Positions 7,881 through 16,654 of a stretch of 64,000 nucleotides of DNA are shown one piece after another. Within the stretch, counting starts at the first letter, position 1. Each line of letters starts with the position of its first letter. Below the pieces are notes generated by a model, which worked only from the letters and a program-made list of their open reading frames with translations, did not search any database and had not been told where the DNA came from. Origin of the DNA: an uncultured Lachnospiraceae bacterium (lineage in GTDB: Bacteria > Bacillota > Clostridia > Lachnospirales > Lachnospiraceae); contig CACWLA010000009.1 of the NCBI GenBank assembly GCA_902761665.1, forward strand, positions 22,273 to 86,272. Reading direction: 5' to 3'. Both the position numbers and the translations under genes were made by a program.

Positions 7881-7926
7881 TTGATTTTTTCGGTGAGAAT
7901 CGGTATAATATAATACCGATTCTCAC
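7881..7926 (+). promoter_or_regulatory. asp23 promoter with a 14-bp inverted repeat over the -10 box
   Basis: TTGATT (7881-7886) and TATAAT (7904-7909) are 17 bases apart. A perfect 14-bp inverted repeat, GTGAGAATCGGTAT at 7893-7906 and its complement at 7913-7926, spans the spacer, the -10 box and the start region. There is no T-run after it, so it looks more like an operator than a terminator for mscS, although the RNA could also fold into a hairpin. Confidence 0.65.
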
Positions 7927-7947
7927 TTTATGAAAGGAGAGCCACCT

Positions 7948-8304
7948 ATGAAAGCCAATATTCAAACCGATCACGGCGAGGTCGTCATCGATACCGATGT
8001 GATCGCCAAATATGCGGGTGCCGTGGCTGTCGAGTGTTTCGGCGTTGTCGGCATGGCCACCACCAACGTGATGGAAGGCATCACTTCGCTGCTGAAGAAG
8101 GAAAACCTCTCGCAGGGGATCAGCGTGAACGTTGCGGACGGCAAACTGTGCCTTGACTTCCATATCATCGTGGCCTACGGGGTCAGCATTTCGGCGGTTT
8201 CGGAAAACCTGATCGAAAACGTTCGGTACAAAGTCGAAACCTTTACCGGCATTCCGGTTGATAAAGTCAATATCTATGTTGAAGGCGTGCGCCTCATCGA
8301 TTAA
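7948..8304 (+). CDS. Asp23/Gls24 (YloU) family protein
   Basis: This 118-residue protein belongs to the Asp23/Gls24 envelope-stress family, members of which associate with the membrane or act next to fatty-acid kinase. Family features are GEVVIDTDVIAKYAGAVAVE near the N-terminus, GVVGMAT, and the C-terminal half VYGVSI-like region (IIVAYGVSISAV ... VDKVNIYVEGVRL). I start it at 7948 behind AAGGAGA; an in-frame ATG at 7930 lies before the ribosome site. It is 18 bases before fakA, matching the yloU-yloV pair of Bacillus. Confidence 0.92.
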   Translation: MKANIQTDHGEVVIDTDVIAKYAGAVAVECFGVVGMATTNVMEGITSLLKKENLSQGISVNVADGKLCLDFHIIVAYGVSISAVSENLIENVRYKVETFTGIPVDKVNIYVEGVRLID

Positions 8305-8322
8305 GTTCTGGGGGAGAACAAA

Positions 8323-9996
8323 GTGGCAACACAAAGCATTGATGTAAAGATGTTTACCAGGATGTTCATCTCCGGAGCCAATAATCTGGAGGCGAATAAG
8401 GCCTGGATCAACGATCTGAACGTCTTTCCGGTACCGGACGGCGACACGGGCACCAACATGTCCCTGACGCTGACCAGTGCCGTAAAAGAGGTTTCCGGTC
8501 CGAAGGTCACGGATATGGCATCCGCGGCCAAGGCCGTTTCTTTCGGTTCCCTGCGCGGTGCGCGCGGCAACAGCGGCGTCATCACCTCGCAGCTGCTCCG
8601 CGGCTTCTGCAAGGTCCTGCAGACCAAGGAGACCGTAGACGCAGCGGCGATCGCCGAAGCAAGCGTCAAGGCGGTAGAGACAGCCTACAAGGCGGTCATG
8701 AAGCCGAAGGAAGGCACGATCCTGACGGTCGCGCGCGGCGTTTCGGAAAAGTGGAACGAACTTGCGGCTGAAGAGACCGATCTTGAAAAGATCTTCGAGC
8801 AGGTACTCGATCACGGCGATAAGGTCCTCGCGTATACGCCTGAACTGCTTCCGGTCCTGAAGGAAGCGGGCGTGGTCGACTCCGGCGGGCAGGGACTCAT
8901 GGTCTTCCTGAAGGGCGCCTACGCCTGCATGATGGGACGTGAGGTCACGGCAGGGGAGACGGCCGAAGACGCCGGCCGCAAAGCTGTTCCGGATGACAAG
9001 TACACCTACCGCGTGTCCTACGGCGTAAAGCCGAAGCATCCGGTGTCTCAGGAACAGGAAGCGGGCTTCAAGTCCTGGCTGGAAGCGATCGGTGACCATG
9101 CTGACGTCAGCAGCGACTGCGACATCCTGCATGTGTCGGTCGAGACCGACGATCCCGGCCTGGTCCTGCAGAAAGGCATGAAATACGGCAGCCTCATCGG
9201 CGTTGCCGTGCTGAATAAGCGCGAAGAAAAGGAAGCGGTGAAAGCCGTACCTGCTGAGAAAGCCGAAGAAGCGCCTGCTTCTCCTGCGAAGGCTTCTGCC
9301 TTCGTGAAAACGACGGTCCCCGAATCGGAATGGAAGGAGATCGGCTTCATTGCGACGGCAGTCGGCGACGGCCTGTCGGAAGTCTTCCGGCGCCTCGGCG
9401 TCGACGCCATCGTTCAGGGCGGACAGACCATGAATCCCAGCACGGAAGACATGCTGGAAGCCATTGAGTCCGTCCCGGCCAAGGCCATCATCATTCTGCC
9501 CAACAACAAGAACATCATCCTGGCGGCGCAGCAGGCACAGAAGCTCGGCAAGTCAAGGAAGGTCGAGGTCCTGCCGACTAGGAACATCCCCGAAGGCATC
9601 ACGGCCATGAGCTGCTTCATGCCGGAGGATCCGCTGGAGGACAATCTCAGCATGATGCGCGAGGCCTTCGCTTCCGTGAAGAGCGGCGAAGTGACTTACG
9701 CGGTGCGGAACACCCAGATCGCCGGCATGGAGATCCACGAAGGCGACTTCATGGGACTCGGCGGTCCGCAGGGCATCTATGCGGTGGGCAAGGACAAGAT
9801 GCAGGTCCTGCTGGACACGATCGCGGCGATGGTCGACGAAGGATCCGGAATGATCACGCTGTACTACGGCGAAGACGTGAAAGAGGAAGAGGGCGAAGCC
9901 CTGAGAGAAAAACTCACGGCACTGTACCCGGACTGCGATATCGACGTGATATGCGGTGGGCAGCCGGTCTACTCCTTCATCGCTTCGGTAGAGTAA
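8323..9996 (+). CDS. fakA: Fatty-acid kinase FakA / DAK2-domain protein YloV
   Basis: This 557-residue protein has an N-terminal DhaL-like ATP-binding domain (about residues 1-205), with the metal-binding aspartates in NVFPVPDGDTGTNM and the SGGQGLMVF motif near residue 187. A middle domain and a C-terminal DegV-like region (about residues 320-557) follow. FakA phosphorylates fatty acids carried by FakB so that they can enter phospholipid synthesis. An E/A/P-rich linker lies at residues 305-330. Translation starts at GTG 8323 behind GGGGGAG. The asp23-fakA-recG order is conserved in Firmicutes. No fakB/degV gene is visible here. Confidence 0.93.
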   Translation: MATQSIDVKMFTRMFISGANNLEANKAWINDLNVFPVPDGDTGTNMSLTLTSAVKEVSGPKVTDMASAAKAVSFGSLRGARGNSGVITSQLLRGFCKVLQTKETVDAAAIAEASVKAVETAYKAVMKPKEGTILTVARGVSEKWNELAAEETDLEKIFEQVLDHGDKVLAYTPELLPVLKEAGVVDSGGQGLMVFLKGAYACMMGREVTAGETAEDAGRKAVPDDKYTYRVSYGVKPKHPVSQEQEAGFKSWLEAIGDHADVSSDCDILHVSVETDDPGLVLQKGMKYGSLIGVAVLNKREEKEAVKAVPAEKAEEAPASPAKASAFVKTTVPESEWKEIGFIATAVGDGLSEVFRRLGVDAIVQGGQTMNPSTEDMLEAIESVPAKAIIILPNNKNIILAAQQAQKLGKSRKVEVLPTRNIPEGITAMSCFMPEDPLEDNLSMMREAFASVKSGEVTYAVRNTQIAGMEIHEGDFMGLGGPQGIYAVGKDKMQVLLDTIAAMVDEGSGMITLYYGEDVKEEEGEALREKLTALYPDCDIDVICGGQPVYSFIASVE

Positions 9997-10002
9997 ACAG
10001 GC

Positions 10003-10030
10003 AAAGGGGGACGGAAGCGTCCCCCTTTTT
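10003..10030 (+). terminator. Rho-independent terminator after fakA
   Basis: A seven-base-pair GGGGGAC/GTCCCCC stem (10006-10012 with 10019-10025) and a six-base loop are followed by five T. It lies only 16 bases before the recG start, so recG may depend on readthrough. Confidence 0.75.
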
Positions 10031-10045
10031 CACTAAGGAGAGGGC

Positions 10046-12091
10046 ATGGTCGAAAAAGGCGCGCCGGTCACGGCGTTAAAGGGGATCGGTCCGCGGTCTG
10101 CGGAGGAGCTGAGGTCGCTTGGCATCCTGACCGCGGAGGATCTTCTGCGCTTTTTTCCCGGAGGCTATGACCGGCCGGAAGCGGTCACCGAGATCGCGGA
10201 AGCAGCAACGGACGTTCCGACGGCAGTCCGCGGCATCCTGACAACGGCGCCGGTCAACCGCGGCTTCGGAAACAGGACCGTGACGAGCTTCAGCATCGCC
10301 GACGGCAGCGGCAGGCTCGGTGTCGCTTTCTTCCACATGCCTTATCTGAAAAACGCCCTGCATAAGGGGGACGAGCGGGTCTTCCGGGGCGTCATCTCCG
10401 AAACGAAGTACGGGCTCAGGATGGACCATCCGAAGATCTTCAGGCCTGAGGAATACGATAAGCTGACGCATGCCATCTGGCCGGTCTATCCGACGATGGG
10501 CATTCTCAGCCAGAAAAAGCTCCGCGACGCAATTGCCCAGGCGCTGGAGAACTGCGAAGTGCAGGAAGAGATGCTGCCGCCGGCTCTCATCGGAAAGGGC
10601 TGGATGACCGAGCGTGAGGCGCTGCGGCAGATCCATTTCCCGGAAAGCGAAGAAGCACTGGTCCGGGCCAGGGAGCGGCTGGTCTTTGAAGAATTCCTGG
10701 TCTTCCTTCTCAGGATCCGCCTGATGAAGGCCGGGGAGAGCCGGGAAAATCCCTGCCCGATGCCGGAATCGGCGCTGGCGGAGCGGTTTCGGAAGAGCCT
10801 TCCCTACAGCCTCACCGGCGCGCAGGCAAAGGCCTGGGAGCAGATCAGGAGCGACATCTCCGGGGAAAAGCGCATGAACCGCCTGATCCAGGGCGACGTG
10901 GGCTCCGGCAAGACCGTGCTGGCGGTCATGGCGCTGCTCGCGGCTGTGGAGAACGGGTACCAGGGCGCGCTCATGGCACCCACGGAAGTCCTTGCGGAAC
11001 AGCATTTCGAAAAGATCACGAAGCTGTTCGCGGCAGCGGATATCCCCGCGCGCTGCGTGCTGCTGACCGGTTCGGTCAAGGAGGCAGCCAAGCGGGTGAT
11101 CCGGCAGGAACTGGCGGACGGCCGGGCTGACATCGCGATCGGTACCCATGCCCTGATCCAGGAAAGCGTCGCGTTTAAAAACCTCGGTCTGGTCGTCACC
11201 GACGAGCAGCACCGCTTTGGCGTGAGGCAGCGTGAGACCCTCGGTGCAAAGGGCGTGAAGCCGCATCTTCTGGTCATGAGCGCGACGCCCATCCCGCGGA
11301 CGCTTGCCATCATTCTCTACGGCGACCTGGATATTTCCGTGATCGACGAACTGCCGCGGGGGCGGCTGCCCATCAAAAACGCCGTGGTCACGCCGAAAGC
11401 GCGGGGCAGTGCGTACCGTCTGATCCTGAAAGAGATCGAAGCGGGGCACCAGGCCTATGTCATCTGTCCTTTGGTGGAGGAGAGCGAAGCCATGGCCGGC
11501 GAAAATGTCGGTGACTACGCGGAACGTCTGAAAGCCGTTCTGCCGCCGGAGATCCGGATCGGTGTCCTGCACGGGCGGATGACCGCCGCCGAAAAGAATG
11601 CCGTGATGCAGAAATTCCAGCGCGGTGAAACGGATATCCTTGTCTCAACAACTGTGGTCGAGGTAGGCGTGGACGTCTCGAACGCCACGGTCATGATGGT
11701 GGAAAATGCCGAGCGCTTCGGCCTGGCACAGCTGCACCAGCTGCGCGGCCGGGTGGGACGCGGAGATGCCCAGTCATACGCCGTCTTCATGGACGGGTCC
11801 GGAAAACCGCGCAAAAAAGAACGGCTCGAGATATTGAATCAGACGAACGACGGGTTTAAAATAGCAGAAGAGGATCTGAAGCTCCGCGGTCCGGGAGACC
11901 TCTTCGGTATCCGTCAGAGCGGCGAGATGCATTTCGCGCTGGGCGATATCTATCAGGACCATGAAACACTGCTTAAGGCGGCGGAAGCAGCCACGGAACT
12001 CCTGAAGGAGGACCCGCGGCTTGAAAAGGAAGAAAACCGCAGACTGAAGGAGCAGGCCGTAAGGCTGCTCGGAAAGGCGGAGGCAATATGA
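10046..12091 (+). CDS. recG: ATP-dependent DNA helicase RecG
   Basis: This 681-residue protein is full-length RecG, which remodels stalled replication forks and Holliday junctions. The N-terminal wedge domain opens with VTALKGIGPRSAEEL. Helicase motif I is QGDVGSGKT at about residue 285, motif II is the DEQH of VVTDEQHRFGVRQ, motif III is MSATPIPRTL, and motif VI lies in QLHQLRGRVGRG. The start at 10046 follows AAGGAG. The stop overlaps the galK start (ATGA), so galactose genes are translationally coupled to a DNA repair gene, an unusual partner. Confidence 0.97.
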   Translation: MVEKGAPVTALKGIGPRSAEELRSLGILTAEDLLRFFPGGYDRPEAVTEIAEAATDVPTAVRGILTTAPVNRGFGNRTVTSFSIADGSGRLGVAFFHMPYLKNALHKGDERVFRGVISETKYGLRMDHPKIFRPEEYDKLTHAIWPVYPTMGILSQKKLRDAIAQALENCEVQEEMLPPALIGKGWMTEREALRQIHFPESEEALVRARERLVFEEFLVFLLRIRLMKAGESRENPCPMPESALAERFRKSLPYSLTGAQAKAWEQIRSDISGEKRMNRLIQGDVGSGKTVLAVMALLAAVENGYQGALMAPTEVLAEQHFEKITKLFAAADIPARCVLLTGSVKEAAKRVIRQELADGRADIAIGTHALIQESVAFKNLGLVVTDEQHRFGVRQRETLGAKGVKPHLLVMSATPIPRTLAIILYGDLDISVIDELPRGRLPIKNAVVTPKARGSAYRLILKEIEAGHQAYVICPLVEESEAMAGENVGDYAERLKAVLPPEIRIGVLHGRMTAAEKNAVMQKFQRGETDILVSTTVVEVGVDVSNATVMMVENAERFGLAQLHQLRGRVGRGDAQSYAVFMDGSGKPRKKERLEILNQTNDGFKIAEEDLKLRGPGDLFGIRQSGEMHFALGDIYQDHETLLKAAEAATELLKEDPRLEKEENRRLKEQAVRLLGKAEAI

Positions 12092-13341
12092 ATCTTGAAC
12101 TCTCAAGGCTGAAGCGCCTGTACGGTGCAGATGCCGATAAGGAAAAGGCAAGGCTGGAGTCATTGGCAGCGTTCTTTGCGGCGCGCTTCGGACGTGAACC
12201 GGAACGGCTGTACCGGGCGCCGGGACGGGTCGAGATCGGCGGCAACCATACCGACCATCAGCACGGCTGCGTGCTGGCCGCATCGGTGACGCTCGATGCG
12301 GCGGCAGCGGTAAGACGGCGGGAGGACAGCGTGATCCGCCTGGAGTCGGAAGGCTACAGTTTCTGCGAGGTAGACCTCACGGATACGGCTCTTCGTGAAG
12401 AGGAGAAAGGCACGACCATCGGCCTCATCCGCGGCATGGCAGCGCGCTTTGCCGGACTCGGCGCGGACTACGCGAAAGGCGGCCTGGACATTTACGTGAC
12501 GAGCCGCGTGCCCTCGGGGAGCGGACTGTCGTCTTCGGCGGCCTTTGAAGTGCTGCTCGGACAGATCCTGAATGCCGAATACGGCTGCGGGGCGGATGCG
12601 GAGACGATCGCGAAAGCCGGTCAGTTCGCCGAAAACGTTTATTTCGGCAAGCCGAGCGGCCTGCTCGACCAGATCGCATCGGCGGAAGGCGGGCTGGTGG
12701 CCGTGGATTTCGGCGACCCGGCCAATCCTCTGATCCGCAGGATCAGCATCGATTTTGAACGGTTCGGCCACGAACTTTACATCATTGATTCCGGCGCGGG
12801 GCATGAGAACCTGACGGCGGAATATGCCGCGATCCCCGGAGACTGCCGGAAGATCAGCCGTTTCTTCGGGGCCGATTACCTGAGAGACGTTGACGAAGAT
12901 ACGTTCATGGCAGCGATCCCGAAACTTCGGGAACTTGCCGGCGACCGCGCTGTCCTGCGCGCGATGCATTTCTTTGCGGAGAACCGCAGGGCACAGGCAC
13001 AGGCGAGAGCGCTTGAAAGAGGCGATTTCGAATCTTTCCTGGAACTGGTGAGGGAGAGCGGCCGTTCTTCGGCGCTTTACCTGCAGAACGTGATCCCGGC
13101 AGGCGCGACGGCGCATCAGGAGATGATGCTGACGCTTGCGGTCTGTGAAAAGGCGCTCGGCGGCGCCGGTGCGGTGCGTGTGCACGGCGGCGGCTTCGGC
13201 GGTACGGCGCTTGCTGTCGTTCCGAAGGAAAAGAGCGCAGCGTTTGCGGAGGCTGTCCAGCGTTCGCTCGGCGCCGGCTGCGTGCGCAAACTGATGATCT
13301 GCCCCGAAGGCGGTGCGCTGATCGGCGGGAAGGAGGAGTGA
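12088..13341 (+). CDS. galK: Galactokinase
   Basis: This 417-residue GHMP kinase phosphorylates galactose to galactose-1-phosphate. The galactose signature GRVEIGGNHTDHQHG is near residue 48, the ATP-binding motif PSGSGLSSSAAFE near residue 145, and the third GHMP motif GGGFGGTALA near residue 370. Its start lies inside the recG stop (ATGA), and galM follows after one base plus GGAGGAG. No galT or galE is in the window, so the Leloir pathway must be completed elsewhere. The length is slightly above the E. coli protein (382). Confidence 0.95.
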   Translation: MNLELSRLKRLYGADADKEKARLESLAAFFAARFGREPERLYRAPGRVEIGGNHTDHQHGCVLAASVTLDAAAAVRRREDSVIRLESEGYSFCEVDLTDTALREEEKGTTIGLIRGMAARFAGLGADYAKGGLDIYVTSRVPSGSGLSSSAAFEVLLGQILNAEYGCGADAETIAKAGQFAENVYFGKPSGLLDQIASAEGGLVAVDFGDPANPLIRRISIDFERFGHELYIIDSGAGHENLTAEYAAIPGDCRKISRFFGADYLRDVDEDTFMAAIPKLRELAGDRAVLRAMHFFAENRRAQAQARALERGDFESFLELVRESGRSSALYLQNVIPAGATAHQEMMLTLAVCEKALGGAGAVRVHGGGFGGTALAVVPKEKSAAFAEAVQRSLGAGCVRKLMICPEGGALIGGKEE

Positions 13342-13342
13342 G

Positions 13343-14380
13343 ATGCCTTTGTTCTTTGACCTTCGCTCGGAAGACCGGAACCGCGACCGCGTGACCATTT
13401 CGGACGGACGCGGCATGAGTGCCTGCATCCTGACGTACGGCGCGACCGTGCAGAGCCTGAACGTGCCTGACGCGCACGGAGATGTCAAGGACGTCGTTCT
13501 GGGCTATGAATCTCCGGCCGCCTATGACATGCAGGATGCCTATCTGGGTGCCGTCGTCGGCCGCGTATGCGGCCGTATCCGGGACGCCAGCTATTTCGAG
13601 AACGGTCGGCGTATCGACCTCGTCCCCAACCAGCCCTACGGCGTGCTGCACGGCGGCCCCGTCGGCTTCTGCTATAAGACCTGGGAGATCGTCAGCCGCA
13701 ACTCCTGCAGCGTGCTGCTGCGGCTTGTTTCACCGGACGGCGACCAGGGCTTCCCCGGGACTGTCGTGACGGAAGTGCTGTATACGATGGAAGTCCCCGG
13801 CGAGCTGACCATCCGCTATCATGCCGAGACGGACCGCGATACGCCGGTCAATCTGACGAGCCATATGTATTTCAACCTGGACGGTCAGGACAGCGGGCCA
13901 ATCGACGCGCACAGGCTGATGCTGAACGCGCGGAAATATCTGCCGACCGATGAAAACCTTGTACCTACTGGGAAGATCGAACCCGTTTTCGGACCGCTGG
14001 ATCTCGGGAGCCTGACGGAACTCGGCCCCGTCATGAATGCACTGGAACTTGAAGCGACCGGAGGGCTGGACCACAGCTTCGTCTTTGCCCGCGCCGCGGA
14101 GGGCGGCGCCGAAGCGGCCGCCGTGCTGAAAGGCGGGAAGAGCGGCATTGCGATGAGCGTTTTCACCGACCGGCCGGTGGCTCAGGTCTACAGCGCCGGG
14201 TCGCTTACGCCCCGGGCCGGCAAGGACGGCGCCATGTACGGACCGCATCACGGGATCTGCATCGAGACGCAGGGCTACCCGGATGCCGTCCACCACGCGA
14301 ATTTCCCTTCCGTCATGCTCAGGGCGGGCGAAAGCTTCGACAGCTTTACGACCTTCCGCTTTGCCGAGGACGGGGATTGA
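13343..14380 (+). CDS. galM: Aldose 1-epimerase (galactose mutarotase)
   Basis: This 345-residue protein has the GalM fold and its conserved active-site stretches: a GRVCGRI region at about residue 75, NQPYGVLHGGPVGF near residue 95, the base-side NLTSHMYFNLDGQ near residue 175, and the final GICIETQGYPDAVHH with the catalytic glutamate. It converts beta- to alpha-galactose, the substrate form for GalK, which is encoded directly upstream. The start follows GGAGGAGTGAG. The gene belongs to the recG-galK-galM run. Confidence 0.93.
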   Translation: MPLFFDLRSEDRNRDRVTISDGRGMSACILTYGATVQSLNVPDAHGDVKDVVLGYESPAAYDMQDAYLGAVVGRVCGRIRDASYFENGRRIDLVPNQPYGVLHGGPVGFCYKTWEIVSRNSCSVLLRLVSPDGDQGFPGTVVTEVLYTMEVPGELTIRYHAETDRDTPVNLTSHMYFNLDGQDSGPIDAHRLMLNARKYLPTDENLVPTGKIEPVFGPLDLGSLTELGPVMNALELEATGGLDHSFVFARAAEGGAEAAAVLKGGKSGIAMSVFTDRPVAQVYSAGSLTPRAGKDGAMYGPHHGICIETQGYPDAVHHANFPSVMLRAGESFDSFTTFRFAEDGD

Positions 14381-14398
14381 CCAGTCAGGAGGTAGGAA

Positions 14399-15181
14399 AT
14401 GTACGGATCTGTCGGTTCAATCATCATTGAACTCGTTGTCATAGGTCTTTTGGTGATCGGTATCGCAACCGGCGTGAAAAAGGGTTTTTTCAAGAGCCTC
14501 ATGGACGTGCTGATCCTGTTCGTCGCGATCTTCGCGGCTGTCCAGGTCTGCCGCTGGACCACGGACCTTCTTGTTAACCGCTTATATCCGAAGGCCGAGG
14601 AAAAGGTGCTGCAGGCGATCGGGAACGCGGAGGTCGACCTGGCAAACGTCGACCTTGAAGCGCTGAAGATCGACGAGAATCACCCGGATAATCTGTCTGA
14701 CGGAGAATATGAGACGCTGAAGAAGAACCCTGGCATCAAGAAGATCGCGGATGCGATGGAAAAGGCTGGTATCCCGCATAACCGTATCCGCGTGATCCTG
14801 GCCAAAACGCTGAAGAAGGCAGGCAGCAGCGGAACCAATCTTAACGAGGTCATCACGGATGCTGCGAAAACGGCAACGCGGAAAGGACTTAACGTCGCCG
14901 TGCAGGTCGTCGTTTTCCTGCTGGTGCTGATCATCGTTTCCATCCTGCTGCAGCTGCTGACCAACGGGATCCGGAGGCTGCTCTGGAAGCTTGACGTGGT
15001 GAAAACACTCGACCGCTTCCTGGGCTTTCTGATGGGCGCGGTGCTGATGCTCGCGATCATCTTCGTCGTGCTGTATGTCTTCAGGCGTGTGGGCCTCAGT
15101 TCGGTCGAAGAGAAGATCGGCGAGACGCTGTTTGCGAAATTCCTGGACGCCAACAACCCGATCACCCTGTTCTTCAACTGA
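14399..15181 (+). CDS. CvpA-family membrane protein
   Basis: This 260-residue protein has a hydrophobic N-terminal half (IIIELVVIGLLVIGIATGVKKGF; then ILFVAIFAAVQVC), a hydrophilic middle (about residues 65-150, rich in D, E and K) and two more hydrophobic segments (about 165-185 and 205-225). GxxxGxxKGFFxS near the N-terminus is the CvpA/colicin V production family hallmark. CvpA proteins are linked to envelope stress tolerance, but their biochemical role is not settled. The start follows AGGAGGTAGG, 18 bases after galM. A strong terminator follows the gene and closes the recG-cvpA operon. Confidence 0.88.
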   Translation: MYGSVGSIIIELVVIGLLVIGIATGVKKGFFKSLMDVLILFVAIFAAVQVCRWTTDLLVNRLYPKAEEKVLQAIGNAEVDLANVDLEALKIDENHPDNLSDGEYETLKKNPGIKKIADAMEKAGIPHNRIRVILAKTLKKAGSSGTNLNEVITDAAKTATRKGLNVAVQVVVFLLVLIIVSILLQLLTNGIRRLLWKLDVVKTLDRFLGFLMGAVLMLAIIFVVLYVFRRVGLSSVEEKIGETLFAKFLDANNPITLFFN

Positions 15182-15196
15182 AAGGCTCTGGAAGCG

Positions 15197-15236
15197 AAAG
15201 AGCGCCGGCTCTGCTGAGACCGGCGCTCTTTTTTGT
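15197..15236 (+). terminator. Terminator of the recG-galK-galM-cvpA operon
   Basis: A 12-base-pair stem, AAAGAGCGCCGG (15197-15208) with CCGGCGCTCTTT (15220-15231), is followed by more T. Confidence 0.9.
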
Positions 15237-15277
15237 GCGTCAAATGCTGCGTTTCTGAAAAAATGACGTTCGGGCAA

Positions 15278-15304
15278 TAAAAAATCCCTTGTCGGACAAG
15301 GGAT
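15278..15304 (-). terminator. Terminator of the tRNA-Gly/tRNA-Leu transcript
   Basis: On the minus strand a nine-base-pair ATCCCTTGT stem with a three-base loop is followed by six T. It lies just after the tRNA-Leu gene in the direction of transcription. Confidence 0.85.
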
Positions 15305-15310
15305 GAAGTG

Positions 15311-15394
15311 TGCAGATGGGGGGACTTGAACCCCCACCCAAGTACATGGACATGAACCTGAATCATGCGCGTATGCCAATTCCGCCACATCTGC
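15311..15394 (-). tRNA. tRNA-Leu(CAG)
   Basis: The minus strand folds as a class II tRNA of 84 bases: acceptor GCAGATG/CATCTGC, a D arm with AATTGGCA, an anticodon stem CATGA/TCATG around TTCAGGT (anticodon CAG), a long variable arm, and a T arm with GGTTCAAGTCC. The 3' CCA is not encoded. It reads CUG, the main leucine codon of the neighbouring genes. Confidence 0.95.
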
Positions 15395-15403
15395 AAAAGG
15401 AAA

Positions 15404-15475
15404 AGCGCGAGACGGGGATCGAACCCGCGACCCCCACCTTGGCAAGGTGGTGCTCCACCGCTGAGCCACTCGCGC
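15404..15475 (-). tRNA. tRNA-Gly(GCC)
   Basis: The minus strand folds as a standard tRNA of 72 bases: acceptor GCGCGAG/CTCGCGC with discriminator U, anticodon stem CCACC/GGTGG around TTGCCAA (anticodon GCC), and T arm GGTTCGATCC. The 3' CCA is not encoded. It is transcribed first, ten bases ahead of tRNA-Leu. Confidence 0.96.
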
Positions 15476-15505
15476 TTACGCTGCGTTTTTAACGGCGCAT
15501 TTGGT

Positions 15506-15534
15506 AATATACATCATGCACGGGAAAATGTCAA
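15506..15534 (-). promoter_or_regulatory. Sigma-A promoter of the tRNA pair
   Basis: On the minus strand a perfect TTGACA (15529-15534) and TATATT (15506-15511) are 17 bases apart, as expected for a strong stable-RNA promoter. The start of transcription would be near 15499, about 24 bases before tRNA-Gly. Confidence 0.85.
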
Positions 15535-15560
15535 CACTTTTTTTGAAAATTTTTGCGGCG

Positions 15561-16211
15561 TCAGAATCCCAGGTCATCGTCGACCAGAATGACCTTGATG
15601 CGGTTCGGAATGAACTGCATTCCCTCAATCGAAAACTTGGAGCAGATGCGCCGGCGGGAGGCGCAGCCGGACGTCATGTTTTCCGCGCAGCCCTGGTCGA
15701 CGGAGAGACAGTGCCCCTTCTCCTGGCAGTAGGTGCCGCAGTTAAGGCGCTTTGCGTTCAGCGGGGCTGCGACAGTCTTCACGCGGAGGACAGCATCCGC
15801 AAGGGTAGGCACGATCTTGTTGCGTCCGGCGATGACGATCACCGACTTCGGGCCGTGTCCCAGGGCGGCAATACGGTTTCCGCGGCCGTCGACGTTGTAG
15901 AGAAGGCCGTCTTCGGTCACGGCGTTGCTGCTCATGAGGAAGACGTCGGCCGTAAGCCCCAGACGGAGCTTCTCCTCCCGCTCCTCCTGAGATGCGAAAT
16001 CATAGCGATCGATGAAGCGGTATTTTCCGCTGCGAAGATCCGCAAGCAGGCCGAGCTGCTCGAGCGTGACGGATCCGCCGACGGCACAGGACGCCCCTTC
16101 AGGGAGCAGTTCCAGCGCGATCTCGCGGGCTTCTTCCTTATTTTCGGCAAAATAAACGTCAAATCGGTTCTTTTTCAGGGCAACGAGGGCATTGGCTAAA
16201 GCTTCGTTCAT
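15561..16211 (-). CDS. LUD-domain protein (LutC/YkgG-like)
   Basis: This 216-residue protein matches the LUD (lactate utilisation, former DUF162) family. Visible features are CAVGGSVTLEQLGLL near residue 42, DVFLMSSNAVTEDGLLYNVDGRGNR near residue 92 (only key residues N, T, G, D quoted as conserved), HGPKSVIVIAGRNKIV, and a C-terminal cysteine cluster ending GCASRRRIC. Relatives work in lactate or other 2-hydroxyacid oxidation; stand-alone proteins like this one have no assigned reaction. The start follows GGAGGAGG. No lutA or lutB gene is nearby. Confidence 0.88.
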   Translation of the reverse strand: MNEALANALVALKKNRFDVYFAENKEEAREIALELLPEGASCAVGGSVTLEQLGLLADLRSGKYRFIDRYDFASQEEREEKLRLGLTADVFLMSSNAVTEDGLLYNVDGRGNRIAALGHGPKSVIVIAGRNKIVPTLADAVLRVKTVAAPLNAKRLNCGTYCQEKGHCLSVDQGCAENMTSGCASRRRICSKFSIEGMQFIPNRIKVILVDDDLGF

Positions 16212-16286
16212 GTAACCTCCTCCGGCCGCGGACAGCGGCCGTCTGCACCCATATTACCTTCTGCTGCCTTCTTCTTCAAGCCCCGC

Positions 16287-16315
16287 TTGCAGTTTTTTTC
16301 GCACTGTGCTACGAT
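16287..16315 (+). promoter_or_regulatory. Sigma-A promoter of the Dabb/threonine-synthase-like operon
   Basis: TTGCAG (16287-16292) and TACGAT (16310-16315) are 17 bases apart, with AAAGGAG and the Dabb start codon soon after. Confidence 0.6.
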
Positions 16316-16339
16316 TTCCGTACGAGAAAGGAGACGGTC

Positions 16340-16654
16340 ATGGTCAAACATATCATTCTCTGGAAACTGAAAGACGAATATTCCGCCGAGGAAAAGGAAA
16401 CGATCAAAAAGGGCATCAAGGAGAACCTGGAAGGCCTTGTGGGCAAGGTCCCGGGACTGCTTTCCGTACACGTGCAGACGGAGCACCTGGCTTCGTCGAC
16501 GGTCGACCTGATGCTGGATACCAGCCTGGAGAGCCCTGAAGCCCTGAAAGGCTACGCCGTGCATCCGGATCACGTATATGCGGCAAACACCTTCGTCAGA
16601 CCCTATACGGCGACCCGCGCCTGCATCGATTTCGAACTCCCGGACGAGGCGTGA
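16340..16654 (+). CDS. Dabb (stress-responsive A/B barrel) family protein
   Basis: This 104-residue protein opens MVKHIILWKLKDE and keeps the Dabb pattern of a histidine after the first strand, a helix with EEKETIKKGI, VPGLLSVHVQ, and HPDHVYAANTFVRPY near the C-terminus. Such proteins form dimeric ferredoxin-like barrels; most have no known reaction. The start follows AAAGGAG. Its stop overlaps the next start codon (GTGA), which implies coupled translation. Confidence 0.9.
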   Translation: MVKHIILWKLKDEYSAEEKETIKKGIKENLEGLVGKVPGLLSVHVQTEHLASSTVDLMLDTSLESPEALKGYAVHPDHVYAANTFVRPYTATRACIDFELPDEA

